Positions 1 to 14,323 of a stretch of 64,000 bases of DNA are shown here, piece by piece. The stretch's first letter is position 1; each line of letters begins with the position of its first letter. The notes below the pieces were generated by a model that was given only the letters and a program-made list of their open reading frames with translations, made no database searches and was not told the DNA's origin. A program made the translations under genes and the position numbers. Origin of the DNA: Oasisia sp. SBJ-2009 (lineage: Eukaryota > Annelida > Polychaeta > Sabellida > Siboglinidae); assembly GCA_964017155.1 (NCBI GenBank), contig OZ024857.1, positions 37,360,641-37,424,640 of the forward strand, in the 5' to 3' direction.

Positions 1-410
1 GGTTATTAGTGATTAATAAAACATCATTCTAATTAAAGAAGGGCATAATTTATCTCTACAATAGGTACAGACAATACTGCAGAATTGTAATATTAGCATG
101 TAGATGGACTAAATCAATGGACAAATGTGATGATTTTAATGATAAAAAGACGAGCAGTAAACAGATGTTTGGTGACCGAGAAAAGTGCCACCAGCCACAC
201 TCATTGACCAACTGTCTTGATTATCCAGACCCCAGCTGGTAGCCCTGGGCAAATGTTTAACTTGGTAGAGTTCAGCCAGGTTACGTGCAGAGACAGTGTC
301 TACGGCCTATGATCACGTCAATGACTGAATCAACCAACGCCCAACAAAGCATTAACATAAAGCAAGTGTCTCATTGCAAAAAGATATAAAACTCCAACAT
401 GTGGCCAGCA

Positions 411-541
<131 letters not shown>

Positions 542-1579
542 TGTGACACTTACAAGTGTGGTGGCTGTCCTGAGATGATGCCATTGTCAGAACTACATGC
601 ATCCTGTTGTTTTCTTCCTTCTGCCTTCCTTGTCACCGGTATCTTTCCAGGTTGTATATTCCATATTCCATTCCAGACACCAGCCAGTGTAGGTAATTAT
701 TTATAGGAAGTTAAGTGAATCAACTTTGCTCTGTTACCTATAAGAATTCCTTTCAGGGGTGTGGGAATCATCCAACTTAAAAAGTACTTGCAGATTTGTA
801 TATGCACATTTGCAGTAGTGCCTGCAGTAGTGCTTATTTTGTTTTACGGCTATTTCCAAGAAGAATGTGTTCTTTATAATCTAGAAATATCATGAGTGCA
901 ACATATGATTTTCAAGCAGTGCTTAAATACACATAATTTAGTGGACACTTCACAGGATGTCTACATACAATATATCACAAATGGACAAAATAAGGAACCT
1001 TGGCTTACTGCTGTAGCACATATGAGGCTAATAGACACTACTAATTGCAGGTGTGTAGCTTTCCTGTTCTGGCCAAACCAGTTATATCACAACTGCTGTG
1101 TTTACGTCAGATCAGGATCAGTAAAACAACCAACTTCTCTCTATGAATCATCTATGTGTAATGTACACTGTGACAGAGGTTCTCTTGTGTGATACATAAT
1201 TCACATTTCTTCATAGTAACTCAATATCAACTGGTAACAACACTGTTATGTAACATCACTATCAGCATTCATGAACTCGTCGAACTAAAGATGCAGTTAT
1301 ATCAGCATTGGAACCTTCTGTGAAAACTGAAAGTGGAAAGTACAGATGATAACGCACAATGCCAAATGCAACTCAACTTGCTGATAAAAATAGAAGACAA
1401 TACTTTTTACTGATGCTAGACAGCATACCAGTAGGCGTTCCTCATTAACTATGAAATGTGAACTCATGATGAACATATAGAAAAACTATATATCATTTTG
1501 TATGCTTTGTCAAAGTGCATGAAACCTGGATATGTACAGGACAAAAAGTATGAACCTACATCCTTTCTAGCACCTGAAA

Positions 1580-1587
1580 GTGTGTGT

Positions 1588-1644
<57 letters not shown>

Positions 1645-1820
1645 GCGTGTGCGTGTGCGTGTGTGCGTGTATGTATGTGTGTGAGCGTGTGTTTGTGTTT
1701 GTGTGAGTGTGAGTGTGAGTGTGAGTGTGAGTGTGAGTGTGAGTGTGAGTGTGAGTGTGAGTGTGAGTGTGAGTGTGAGTGTGAGTGTGAGTGTGAGTGT
1801 GAGTGTGTGTGAGTGAGTGA

Positions 1821-1909
<89 letters not shown>
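1580..1909. repeat. Compound GT / GTGTGC / GTGTGA microsatellite
   Basis: A GT run is followed by a GTGTGC-like block (about 1638-1668). About 18 copies of the 6-base unit GTGTGA follow (about 1701-1810), then a short GTGA block and a second GT run to about 1908. The order suggests that hexamer variants expanded inside an older GT repeat. Confidence 0.95.
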
Positions 1910-1910
<1 letters not shown>

Positions 1911-2202
1911 AAATGAGCACGCTAGTGAGTAAGTAAATGCGTTCATGAGTAAGTGTGTGCGTATGTGTGACAGTGTGCATTGTGCACAAATCCATTCACC
2001 AATAGAAAATGGATGACAGATTGTAACCTGCAGAACGGATTAAAGCTGTTTTTTATACTAAAATATCAAAAAAGCCTGTGGATGTTGAACTGACTGATCC
2101 TCCAGTTCCAAGAATCTCTGGAATCCATCTAATTGAAGTCAACAAACCATCCTGCCTTGATTCAATCTACTGTATCACTGTCTGTGGCTCAGACCCTCCT
2201 GC

Positions 2203-2248
2203 GAGCCTGTCTATGAGCCTGTCTATGAGCCTGTCTATGAGCCTGTCA
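2203..2248 (+). repeat. 12-bp minisatellite, about 4 copies
   Basis: The unit GAGCCTGTCTAT is repeated almost perfectly about four times. The 12-base period keeps any reading frame open, but no gene context supports translation. Confidence 0.85.
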
Positions 2249-3052
2249 CCTCCGCCAGGTTGAACAGACAACTCTGACAAACCACAGACAAACCAACACA
2301 TTTCTCACACAACACGACAAGCGAAAACTGAGATGGACTAAAAATAAAAGTATATTTCCCAATAGTGCTTAATCCCTTTGCAAACTATGAAGCTACATGT
2401 GGTATTTTTATGGTTTACTTGTTTGTAGATATATTATTTTTGTCATTCAATGCATTATCAATTTGACAAAAGTAACATATAAGTGCTATAATAACCGTTT
2501 TGCATTGATACAACAGTAAGCACGGCTTAACTATTATTGATAAACCTAGCTGCCATGCAGTACTTAGCAGTTGATACAAGCAATACCACAAATCCATGGT
2601 CCGATGATGTCACGCTTGTATCGTTAATAATTTAGGGATAAATCAATGTCGGTAATAAAGTATTAATAAATTATCTACTTTCATTGTGCTTGGCATCCAA
2701 TGTCATCACGATTGTTGGTGCTCCTGCCTGTCAGGTCAGGTCAGCACTACACTGGGTGAAGCAAAGGGTTCACAGACTAAAGCTCAGACTTCATTTCACT
2801 CAAAATAAAATGTTGTGACCTTGCGGCTGCCCTAATTGCAAGGATTTCAACCACTTTCATGGGTTTGTTTATTTACTATATTTTATATATTGTATTCATA
2901 TCTGAAAACTAACATAGGTTTTGTAGACTCAACATCAATTTTGCAATATGTAATATGATTTGTTTTAATAAAACATAAATTCACAAGCAAACAGTCACTG
3001 GTCACAACTCTCTCAAAGACTTGACTGTTAACAGTCGTCACATCCCTGTCCA

Positions 3053-3267
3053 GGACACTGAGTGCCATGGTGCTGGTCAGACCCTGAGTGCCACAGTGCT
3101 GGTCAGACACTGAGTGCCATGGTGCTGGTCAGACCCTGAGTGCCACAGTGCTGGTCAGACACTGAGTGCCATGGTGCTGGTCAGACCCTGAGTGCCACAG
3201 TGCTGGTCAGACCCTGAGTGCCATGGTGCTGGTCAGACCCTGAGTGCCACAGTGCTGGTCAGACCCG
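3053..3267. repeat. 26-bp minisatellite with alternating variants
   Basis: About eight copies of a 26-base unit containing GTGCTGGTCAGAC. Units alternate between a form with GCCATGG and a form with GCCACAG, giving a 52-base higher-order period. A second variable site is ACACTG versus ACCCTG. The alternation implies that the array last grew by duplicating pairs of units. Confidence 0.93.
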
Positions 3268-6200
3268 GTGCTAGCTGCACCAGTCATAACTGTTGTCAGT
3301 GACATGACTGTCACTAGCTACAACTGTGTGAAGGATGGCTCACATTCACCAATCATATAACTTTGTCAATCGTAAGACTTTCACCAGTCATAACGCTGTC
3401 TATTACATTGCCTGTCTAGAACCATGTTCAGCCACTTTTCTGTCAAATGAAATCTCCCTAACCATCAACATCTAGCAAACATAAGCCATTCACATCTGAC
3501 AAGAATACCTTTCTATAGCCCACCAGGCAAGTGACTGTTTTGTGAGTAATGCCATGTATGGTTTCAGCTTACCAGATCAGGCTAGAGGTTATACCATATG
3601 ATGCAGATCATGCCTGTCATGACAGTAAGAGAAAGCCTGATTTTACTGCCTGTCACTGCGTCACAGCTCCTCACTTCGAACTCGCTTTCCCGTTAAAATA
3701 TTATCTCTCTGGAGTCTCAAAAGAAGTCAAGTGTTGCAAGTTGCCTTACCTGCTTTGCCTGCCATGTGTTTCCAGTGGTTCCGTGTGAAGCAACTACCAA
3801 GCATATGAGAAAAAGTATTGTTGCCTATGCACAAACACAGCCGCACCAGTGAACACCGTACATTGCACCACCATACACCAACAAAGACCACAGACCTTCG
3901 CTTGAACAATGACCCGTCTAATTATGGCCGCTTCTACTACAGGTGTGGCCACAAAAACTAGAATAATAAACTAATTTTGAACCGGGCCAAAAACAGCTAT
4001 AGAAGACAATTGATATAAATAATAACGCCACGATAAGTTCGTATTGTTAGCCTATTGTCCGTGTTCCAGATTAACGCAGTGTACTCTTGAGCACATTAAC
4101 GACTCCTTTCACATGCGTCAAGGAGCAGCTTATCGGAAGGTTCTAAGTCATACGGCAGGGAAAGTAGGGCCACATGCCGCTTGACAAACAAACGGCGACA
4201 CAATGACATATATTTAGGTTACGGGACTCCATCAGCCAACCATTAGTGCTGTTTAAGAGTGTGCTATCTACGCGACTAAAGCTGCATAGTATGGGCCACC
4301 CTGTGTACCAAGAAGTGGGCCACAAATGGAACAACCACAACCACAATGACTCTACAATGAGTGTAAACTACAGTTAATGTGCCAAAGACTTGGCGGAAGT
4401 ATCGCTTGATCAAAGCAGAATCTGCTGTATTCAAGAACTGTGCAACAATAATCTGTGTATCAATAAACTTTGTGTTAGGATATGAATTGTATCTCACTGT
4501 GATTGTGTGTGCACGTGTTGGCACGGCCTGAACACGTTCACACTGCACAGTAATGAACATGTCAACTGTGACTCTAAAGTGTACTCTGTAATTGCGAGTG
4601 TGATTATGAATTGGCAGCAAACATTTGAAAAGAAGAATGAATACTATTTTTAAAGGCAGCAATGTTTGTAATTAGTAACAAAATATATTTTGTTTTCCTC
4701 TACTTACCTCAGATAGCTAAATCCTGTAAATATATTTTAATCTCAGAACTTGACATTTCCATAATTTGTAGACTGGCATTTTGTGCCCACATCTTGAAGT
4801 AGGATATAATTGTCTTTGCATTTTTCTAAAGTTAAGTAAGTTCTGGTCAAATTTGTTTTAGGTTGGGTATAGTGACTGTTATAAACTCATTAAATAAAAG
4901 ACAAATATAGCATGACTAACATAACTGTGTTCATTTGACAATACATCAATGATCAATGAGTACTGTAAGTGTAACTATGTGTCACAACGGATACACATGC
5001 ACACTGAACGAATAAACTTCAATATGAATTCCAACTGTACAGACTGTTTAAATAACAGATGTCGTAGAACTTAGAATAACCAAAAATAGAACGTCATTTG
5101 CACGAGTCAGTCAGAGACCTGTACCTTTCAGTTGAAAATCACACACCTAGGCATTAGTGCCGCATTACGATAATCCCGCCCATTAGGAGGTGTTGTATTT
5201 ATAAGTTTCGCCTTCTGTATGTGTGTGTGTGGCTTTACACCTTTCACTGGGTCGTGTTGAGTGGCAGGAGTGTAGCATTCCTGCCTTGAACCTGGCAACA
5301 ACTGTCAATGCCCACTACAGACCAGCGTACCAGACCTAGAAATGCCCCCCATACCACTCTACTCCATTTCAGGCAGACGGTTCTACTTTGGCCTTGTCTC
5401 ACAAACAGGTGAACCAGTGGATGGATCCCCGACAGCTTTGCTCCAGTCTACTGCACTGCACCCACTCCCCTCTTGCTAGATAGTGCCTACATTTGCACCC
5501 CATTATTACCCAGGGATTCAGGGCAGCGACACACATAGGAAAACTTTGACATGAGCTATTTAAATTATAAAAAATAATCCTGTTCACTAAGTTTTTTATG
5601 ACTTTCTGGCTCTGAAGTCTGAAGAGATATGTAGCTGAACCTGTTGCTCAATCTCAAGATATCCAGATACATGTAAATGACAGACACGGAAAAAATGCAT
5701 AACAGACATGTGGAAAAAACAGTGTATGATAAAGTGATTAGCCATTCAAAGGATCTCTTAAGTAGGACCTACTGATCTCCAAATCCACATTCAAACTACA
5801 GACAGAATTGCACAAAGTCAACTAACTATGGACAACGTAGCTGGTTGTGTAATGAGATCAAACGAACCATGAAACAACTGCACATATATTTCAGTATCCA
5901 CAGGGAAAACACAATGATCTGCATAGAATAAGCCATGATCGTGCAACATACTTTCAATGGGTGTAGTGGACTGGCGTAACGTGCCAATTATGTTTTAACC
6001 TCACTCTGTCTATTGGGAACCTGTCAATATGTCACGGTTGACTGCACTGGCCTGGCCCGACTGGTTACACTGGCACAGCCCCATAGCTATGGTGTAAAAA
6101 ACGCTAACCCTAGAAGAAAAACCTCAAAACCGCAGCTTGAAATACATTGCGTAAACAATGTTTAGTATCCAGAACACACCCTTACGCCATTGGCAATGAT

Positions 6201-9200
6201 TTAATTATCCTGTTTGTGTACCTTTACTAAGGTTAACTTTCATTTTGTAATAATTGCCTTGGGAAACATTACATGCACGGTTACTTCATCGCAGGTTCTT
6301 TGTGAAAATGTTGCCTGTGTCTGAATAGTTGGTGCACAAGATGCTTATCAAATTAGCTGCGATTCATTGACTCCATGTAGGTACAGCCTGTATTGTGAAG
6401 TCAGATGTGGCAGACAGTACTGCCAAGACATTCACGTGTGTATTCAAACATTGTTATTTTCAGAGCACAAAATATATACACCTGTAATAAACTGGAACAT
6501 TCTTCCCCGTTATTAATCATATAATTCAATATGTAGAGTCTGGCCCTGAATATCTTTAGGAAACGTGTACATGAATGAAGATATAGAATTAATCATTGAG
6601 TTAACAAGCAACTGCAAAGGGTCAAGGTTGTTCTAAAAATTGCTATAAAAACAAAGATATGTGGACTAGACAATGAAACCAATGTGTTTATTGAGTCATA
6701 CATGATTTCAAATTATAGGTAGTAGGTACTAGTAGAGAGAGTAATGATAGGAAACATGAATTAAACCTGCTCGCTGTGCCTATATTTATCATGATTATTG
6801 GAATATTCTGACTGCTTATTTCTGGTAACCATAAACAACTGCTAACGATCACTTTCAGAAATGTGTGATGAATGGACCAAGGATAAGAAACAGTGTGAAA
6901 TATAGTGATTATACCTACATACGCTACAAATAATTCTTCAAAGACAACCATGATATGGCCATGATATCAATAACCAGCGGACGAACCAAGCCTGTGTGGT
7001 GAGTGTTACGTTTGATCTTCTGTTTCCATCTCGCAGATGCAAAGATGAGACACACTACTGAATCAGGTACGGAGGCTGCACCCAGCTGACTGCTAGTGTC
7101 CACATATTTCGCATGGTCAGCCACACCTATCTGTGTTGTGCTATCTGCCACCGCCAGCCACATGTGAATGACCAAGCACAGTTGTGATCACCAGCTCTGT
7201 TTGCAATGCAATTGCCATGGCAACAGGAGCAACATGGCAGTGCTGCAGCAGTAACAACGACAATGATTCCAGCAAGTAAACATCGATGTAAACACATCTG
7301 CACGGGCCTAATAACAATGGGTGCAATTTGCTGCATACACATCATTGGGTCACCGGTTCACAGTTTCATTCAGTAAGCTTATTGATAACTCCCTTCGAGG
7401 TAGCATCAACATATCAGTTCACACCTACAGTGTAAATTAATTATGAAGTTGTGCTGGCCAATTTCACCTTACTGCACCAGCCTGGGTCGGAGTAACTAAG
7501 CAAGCTGGTTAGGTTATCTCAGGCAGATAGGATCATGACACATTAGGTGGTACTGTTCCTTTTGCAAGCTAATTTATAATCAGTGATGATTGATTTTACA
7601 CCCTGATTACTGATGCCTCTGTCGAATGGCATGCACATTTCCAAGCACAAATTCCAACACTTGCTCACAATAGGTGGCAGGTACATACATGTGCACTTTC
7701 AACATGTAAAAACAATCTAGTAGTGGCCAGATTTTTCAACTTCCCACTAGCATTATCCACACACATTTTACAAAACCAAACACAAATGTTACTTATAATA
7801 ACAATGGGTACTCATTTGAAAAATGCAGTTTTATCATGTGATATACTGCTTACAAATCCATCTTAAAATAAAACATTTTGGGAATTGTGAATCAATTCAA
7901 ATGTTTTGTTACACACGTGTACATAACTTATTTGGAGAATGGTATTTAAAACAAATTCTACATCAACCGGCTGAAGCTGTGCCAGTGGGTCCATGTGTAT
8001 AGAAACATGTATGGATGTGGCATGCTGAGTGACATCAGATTTCGAAATTTTCGATTCGATTCCTGCGTGAATATGTTTCAAATCACTTATCTGGACATAT
8101 TTTATTTTCTGCGGCCACATCTGCACAACAAAACTGATATGCCAATGTACGGTTGGAACTATTTATTTGAATTTACACTATTATGCTGCGTGCTGCATCT
8201 TCATGTCACATCCACACAGATGGCATCCCAACTTTAAACTGTCCATTTATTGGAACCTTCAAACAATTTTTGTATAACTTGACATTCAGGCAAAAATCAT
8301 ATATCCCACCATAAATTGGATTATTTGGTATCCATGGAATTAGACAATTAAAACGTCACTATTCATCATAACAAACACCTGGAACCACATATATATAATG
8401 CACAATTCAGAAATGTACATGGACACATTGTTGGTGTCTCTTGTGACTCCGACCTCAATGCCACAATACATCAATCTGGTGGAGTGGTGATAACACACCT
8501 GGAGCCATCTTCAGCTGTCCTATTCTCCGAGACCAACAATGAAATACCGCTATTTAAAACAGCTGTACCTTGGGACAACCAGCGATTCACTTCACAATAA
8601 TAAGACGAGATCAATATCTCACGAAAGCAACGTAATCCTTCAGTGAAGCCCCATGATATTGCACATGTACTGTTCTGAGAATAGCACAACAGAAATAGCG
8701 TTTGTGTATGTACTATCATTCATTAATTGTCCACATAGTTCAAACATGTGGACCTGAAGTAACAAGTTCACCACTTAATCTACACTAGTCCGTTCTTGAT
8801 GGCAAACAAAACTGGACCTGGTCTGAGGTCTTGTCAGTGTGAATGTAAATAAGTGAATGGTACAACAGGACACAGGACAATCAATGTCACAATCTCAACT
8901 TCTACATCAAAAAGCAACTTCCACTTTGTCTAATTCATAGCTAAGTGTACTAGTGTCTGATGCAAAGTAAGTGGTTCTGGCAACCCTTGAGGTATGGACT
9001 TGCTTTGCAGAAGATTGTTTTAAAACATCCTGAGAAAAATATTAAGAATACTTCAGAACAGAAAAATTTATAGTTTCCATAAATAATACCAATACTATAT
9101 TAATATAAATTTATTTAACATTTCAGAGTGTAATTTTTCAATAAATTAGCAAATGTTTATTAGACGGGTACTAGACACACAGCAGTACACAATGCCGCTA

Positions 9201-10499
9201 TATTAACACCCAGAATATGTGGAAACAATGCAATGGATCAGTGGTTAGCATATCATATTCATATAAGAATTATATTCTGCTGGTATAAATCTCTAAATGT
9301 AATATAATTATGTAGTACAAAATAAGGTGTATCTATGGTGACTTTTTCATCAAATAAACGTTTTAAAACTTCAGCATGCGTATATCTATTATTACTAAGT
9401 AGAACCAATTTGATCGAGGTTACTTGTTGTTTCTAAACCAAGTGAACAAACGCACCTTGGATACATAATAAACAAATTATTATAAACTGATACGTATACT
9501 ACTTCAGTCTAGTCAATCAATGTTGTAAATAAATTATTTATCATATATAATCACCACACACAAAGAATCAAACAATGTTGTCTGGCTACTTGCTACCACA
9601 TGCAATAAAGACCAGTGTAATATTTATTGTTGTGTCATGCCTCATGTTAGCTGAGAGACAACCTTACACTAACATGGGTCCTACCATTCTGGACCAGTAC
9701 GTTTAGTTAGATCAAGGATTTTATGCAGGATACACTTGTTACCAGGTTTTTTGGTAGACACAAGCCAGTTGAGATGTGCTTCATAACCTTAAATAAACTA
9801 CAAACACACATGTGACATCAATTTTCAAGGCATAACTGACAACATGTATGATTTTTGAAGAAGTTTTCTATTTGTTTTTACCTGTCCAGTGATATTTCCT
9901 GTCCACAACATGTTCCACCCATCCCAATGATGGGTGGACAGGTCTCGGCATAAAGCTAAGTGTATGACAGTTTAATAGCAAGAAACCTGAACTGGTTTAT
10001 CAACAGTGTGTGACTGACAGTTTAAACTATCCATGACTACAGATTAGTCATATATACATTCTATAGGGAGACATAGAACCCATGAATCTGACACAGAATG
10101 CTACATTTTGTTGATCGTTGTCATATACTATCACTTAACAATTAGACAGATAAACCCAGAATCAAGCAAAACTTCATTTTATAATTATAGTTTATCTAAA
10201 TTGTCCCAACATGTTTATTTGGGTGAATTAACAAAATGTTATTATATAATATTATATAAGTTATAACTGTCACAGTTCACCTATGTGCTATGTTGAATAC
10301 ATCACAACTGGATGATATATCTAAAAAAGCCTATATTATATCATTATAAACAATGCAATTTGTCATTGCACAATTTTGATGTCTTTGCCTTTTAAACTTG
10401 TTTATATCATCAGCATATTTTAAAAAAACTTTACTTTTTTATGCATGCCACATCCCTATTATTTGTGACATACTGTCTACAGTGTATCTATCATGTCAC

Positions 10500-12868
10500 T
10501 CGTGACGTAAGCGACACAACGTGTAAACAACATGTACGGGTAGGTAGTCTGGAGGAAAGTTCTAGAACCTAACGGCAACAAAAGCAATCTGACATTCTAA
10601 CAGTGAGTATAGTTTAGGTAACCCAACTATGATAGTTAGTGTATTAAACATATGTGGAGTTGGATGTTCCCTGGCATTTTTGTGCATGACTTGTGCCGAC
10701 GCAGCCACTTCAACACTACTTATATAAGTAAAGTAGGCGTTGGCCGTTGCCTCGAATTCCAAACAACCAGCATGTTGTTACGTGAACTCGTTATCTACAA
10801 ACTACTAACATCGCAACTACTTCACGGTTTAGTCAAAGCAGCGGACTTTTTATTAATTGGTCAATACCAAAGTAGGGCTAAATACAGCGCGTTTGCGATA
10901 GGCGAACTGATCAGTCAAAGACATGCACCCAAAACTACTAGGTTTCGGTTTTCGTCCCTCCCTGTACCAGTCAGGCAGTCTACTGCTGCCGGTAACCGCC
11001 CCGAGGTCGAGCTACATCCGCTCACCAAATTTAAACTTTCGATGGGCGTTGTAACGTAACGCTGGCATACGCACATACGAAATATGTGAAGCATTTTGAA
11101 TAATCTGTATATATGCATATGACATAATACTGTCCTTGGTAAAAATGAAAAACAAGCTTACCTGAAATTCGAGCATTTTTACGAGCCATTCTTCGCTCTT
11201 GTTCACCGGAAACTCACTTTTACTGTTTATCGCGGCAACCGCCGACTGTACACGGAAATGACCGAATGAGTACGGCCCTGAACCGTGCATATGTAATTCA
11301 TTTTATCGGTAGGCTTTTCCTACTTTTTGTTATCTGTTTAGCAGAAAAGTTAAATTATGGCATTAGTCTAATTTAGAGAATGCATACTGTACAAAGGCTG
11401 ACTCACGGTAGATATTATACAAGAGTTAATAATGTCATCCTCTAAAGGTAAAAACTCATCCCGAAATGTTTAATTTTATGCATATAATATAATTATAATA
11501 CTTTTTTAAAATAGTTTTAGTTTCACTCGACGGATCCGTGTGATGCCATGCATACACGCACGTGTGCCTTCATACCGTGGTTGAAGTTTAGCCAAATTTA
11601 AACAATGCATACAGTATATGTATGTATATAATATGTCATATAGATTAACTACAGAAAAAAAACCTGAAACAATTCCCACAGAAAATTCTACAGAAAACAA
11701 AATGGTTAAACTTAAAGCGCACGTTGTTGATTCTCAGCGTACCACGGTTATGCGTTACATAGTCTTAAATTAGAAAATTAGTAACTAAAATGCAAATATG
11801 ACTCTTAATTATATGGTGTAATTTGACAAGATTAATCCATGAAACGTCTGCGCTCGTGGTTCAGGCAGCCAAACAGGAACAGTTTAAATACTCTAGTATA
11901 ATGTTTATGGGAGTTGTGTTATAGTGAAATGTAAAAAACCCAGCCCAATTCCCCCAAATGCCCCCACTGCCCTTTATTGCTCTATGTGCGCACGTACTAG
12001 CTGTTGTTTCTGCGTTTCGATCGGGGGAACCCGGTTGAAATAAAAAATATACAAACGTGCCATATAAAAATGTGTTGTTGTTGTAACAACATATTTAACA
12101 TGAACTGATGAAGCATGTCCCATGCGATTGCAACTGTAAACACAACTCCTACTGCACTCTTTTTAAGGCTCCCAAAACAATGTTATTTTGTGGGAATGGG
12201 GCAATTGCCCATTGGGAATTCGGCTGGTGAAGATTTAGCAAAAAAAGCACCTAGCAAATTAAAAGTTCATATAGTATATTGTTTCCATAAAGTAACAATA
12301 TAAATTATGTTCAATTGTGTTACAATTGTGGAGACCGCGGACTCCGTGGTGGGGCGCCACCGTTTTCACTCTCACAGGTAACAGCCACCAGGTGGTTCCA
12401 TGACGTGCGCCACAGTTGAGCGAGCACAGTTAAAGCGGAAGCCACACTGTGATTCGACTTCGGAAGTTTCGAACGGTGATAGCAGTTGATTTGCTATGTG
12501 TGGTGGTAATTGTAAGTTGTAACTTAGTTTATGTGTGCCATTAAGTGAACTAATAATAACTAACACTACAATATATCGGTTACCGCAACACATACGATGA
12601 TGCCTGCGTTGCAAACTAACAGATTGCATCAGCTGAGCCTGAATTGAGTCAATCAATGATTCAATGTCAAACGCCTAGCCCTGGCTTCAGGCTGTGTAAC
12701 CGGTTACCCGTCAAAACAGGGCCACACGTGTGATACGTGAACACTGAGGAAGGCGTTCAACTCCAGCCGGATGCAGCAATAACCAAATCCGTAGGCTAAA
12801 TAAGACCTAAATAACAGTGACCATATTATATTATCACAGATGTCGCAAATGCATAATATTGTATGTGT
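10500..12868. other. CpG-richer spacer, possible promoter region for a minus-strand gene
   Basis: Compared with the flanks, 10500-11300 has clearly more CpG dinucleotides, a base composition often seen at invertebrate promoters or first exons. Apart from the candidate first exon at 11162-11290 (minus) no coding segment is supported. From 11300 to 12868 the sequence returns to AT-rich spacer. A short GC-rich spot near 12330-12365 and a TGTTG/CAACA hairpin near 12070-12090 have no assigned role. Confidence 0.3.
11162..11290 (-). CDS. Candidate first coding exon of an unidentified gene
   Basis: On the minus strand an ATG at 11290 opens a 43-codon frame (beginning MHGSGPYSFGHFRVQSA, ending in KMLEFQ). 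It runs exactly to a strong splice donor, CAG followed by GTAAGC, at 11162/11161, so the exon would end in phase 0. The frame reads into intron-like sequence beyond the donor. I do not recognise the peptide and could not identify a second exon at lower coordinates. The support is the ATG, the donor and the locally CpG-rich composition only. It could be chance. Confidence 0.28.
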
Positions 12869-13002
<134 letters not shown>

Positions 13003-13145
13003 CATATATATTGTACACATATCATTGTCATAATATATACTTCACACCACAAACATATTACACTCATATATGTATATAGAATATTAGTGAAATGCCCTAT
13101 TATAAATATAATATATATATTATATATGAGTGAAATGCCCTTGTG

Positions 13146-13146
<1 letters not shown>

Positions 13147-13190
<44 letters not shown>

Positions 13191-13341
13191 CAGAGATGGA
13201 GTAATCAGACTTTGTACGCATACTCGTAGTACGAGTACTTTTTTTGAATAATCGCACTCAAGTACATTTATTTTCTTCGTACTCGTACTCATGCATTTTC
13301 AAAGAAATCGTACACGAGTACATTTGTATTTTCATTCCATC

Positions 13342-13393
<52 letters not shown>

Positions 13394-13510
13394 AATAATA
13401 CTTCTTTTGCGCCAATATCCTCGAAGATCAAGCTCAGTCGCGCGACAAAACCAAGGGAATTTAAGCAAACTCATAATCTTAACACAATGCGTGAGTCGTC
13501 AATGGCTGGC

Positions 13511-13553
<43 letters not shown>
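13147..13553. repeat. Three (AT)n tracts
   Basis: Pure AT runs lie at about 13147-13189, 13343-13391 and 13514-13553. The first two directly bracket a possible MITE. The third lies 120 bases further on. Confidence 0.9.
13190..13345 (+). mobile_element. Possible hAT-like MITE between AT tracts
   Basis: The left end begins CAGAGATGGAGTAATCAG. The right end, read on the other strand, begins GGGATGGAATGAAAATAC. The interior repeats motifs such as ACGAGTAC and CTCAAGTACA. Ends of the type CAGxGGTGGxxAGTA with internal ACTCxAGTA are typical of small hAT-derived elements in animals, as I recall. The inverted-repeat match is imperfect and no 8-base target duplication can be read, because the flanks are AT repeats. 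The assignment is tentative. Confidence 0.3.
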
Positions 13554-13557
<4 letters not shown>

Positions 13558-14094
13558 GTGTGTTTTTTATTGTAGAAAGATAGCTATGTAGCATTTTGTA
13601 GTTTTATAATACATTTAAGATAATGCACAACCTATCTATGAGGTATACTATTAGCATAATGTTTGTTAACTCCGGCACGGATTGTTGGGGTACTAGTGTT
13701 AAAAAAAAGTTTGTACAGTCTAAAACCTATTAATAAACCTTTTTATTTATTTTTGCTTTTCACTATAAACATAATGCATATTATATGTACGCTGGTTTAA
13801 TTGTCTGAAGACAAAAATAAAATTTAATTAATTGGCTGATTGTAATAATTCGTATTTTAACTGTTAAAACATATGACACGGTGAAATTACTTGAAAGTGT
13901 CATTCAATTTCATACCGTCCGATTTGTCACTTGTATGATTCTAACAATGAAGTTGCATACTTTCAGACACAATACCTGACAAAGTGTTAGCTTATTCTTT
14001 TTCAATTTCATGTCATGGTTATGTGAGATGAGTGTCATGTAAATTTGTTTTATTTACATTGTCTCTGTTTCTAATTATGTTTATTTTGTTTCAG
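13554..14094. other. Non-coding upstream of ZNF-A (probable 5' intron)
   Basis: AT-rich sequence without open frames. It ends at a pyrimidine-rich TTATTTTGTTTCAG at 14094, which has the form of a 3' splice site. Homologous sites precede the other three zinc-finger genes, so this stretch is probably the end of an intron in the 5' untranslated region of ZNF-A. The upstream exon was not located. Confidence 0.45.
14081..14094 (+). other. Putative 3' splice site before ZNF-A
   Basis: TTATTTTGTTTCAG, followed about 230 bases later by the start codon. The same T-rich tract plus CAG precedes ZNF-B (29655), ZNF-C (42975) and ZNF-D (51402). The ACTGTCTGCAATCAA-like leader that follows is shared as well. 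Confidence 0.6.
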
Positions 14095-14323
14095 AGGAGA
14101 CTGGTATAACCTGTGACGTGTGTTGATTGCCGTTTGTGTAACAACTGTCTGCAATCAAATAGCAAACTGCAACAACATTGACAACAACAACGGCCGGGTT
14201 CTGCTGGTTTCATAACTCGAGTGACACAGATAGCAGTTCTCGTCGCTGAGGGTAGTGCAACAACATATAATATAATATCAAATCAAGTCACGTAATCCCT
14301 GGCATACTCTGGAAACTGTAAAT

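Noticed and set aside
3053..3267. CRISPR-like array
   Set aside because: Units are contiguous with no unique spacers, so it is a minisatellite.
9915..9937. Short 9-bp hairpin as a terminator or regulatory RNA
   Set aside because: Too short and isolated to be distinguished from chance in eukaryotic spacer.
10652..11059. 135-codon open frame on the plus strand
   Set aside because: No domain, poor start context, no paralogue, and it overlaps CpG-richer sequence where chance frames are longer.
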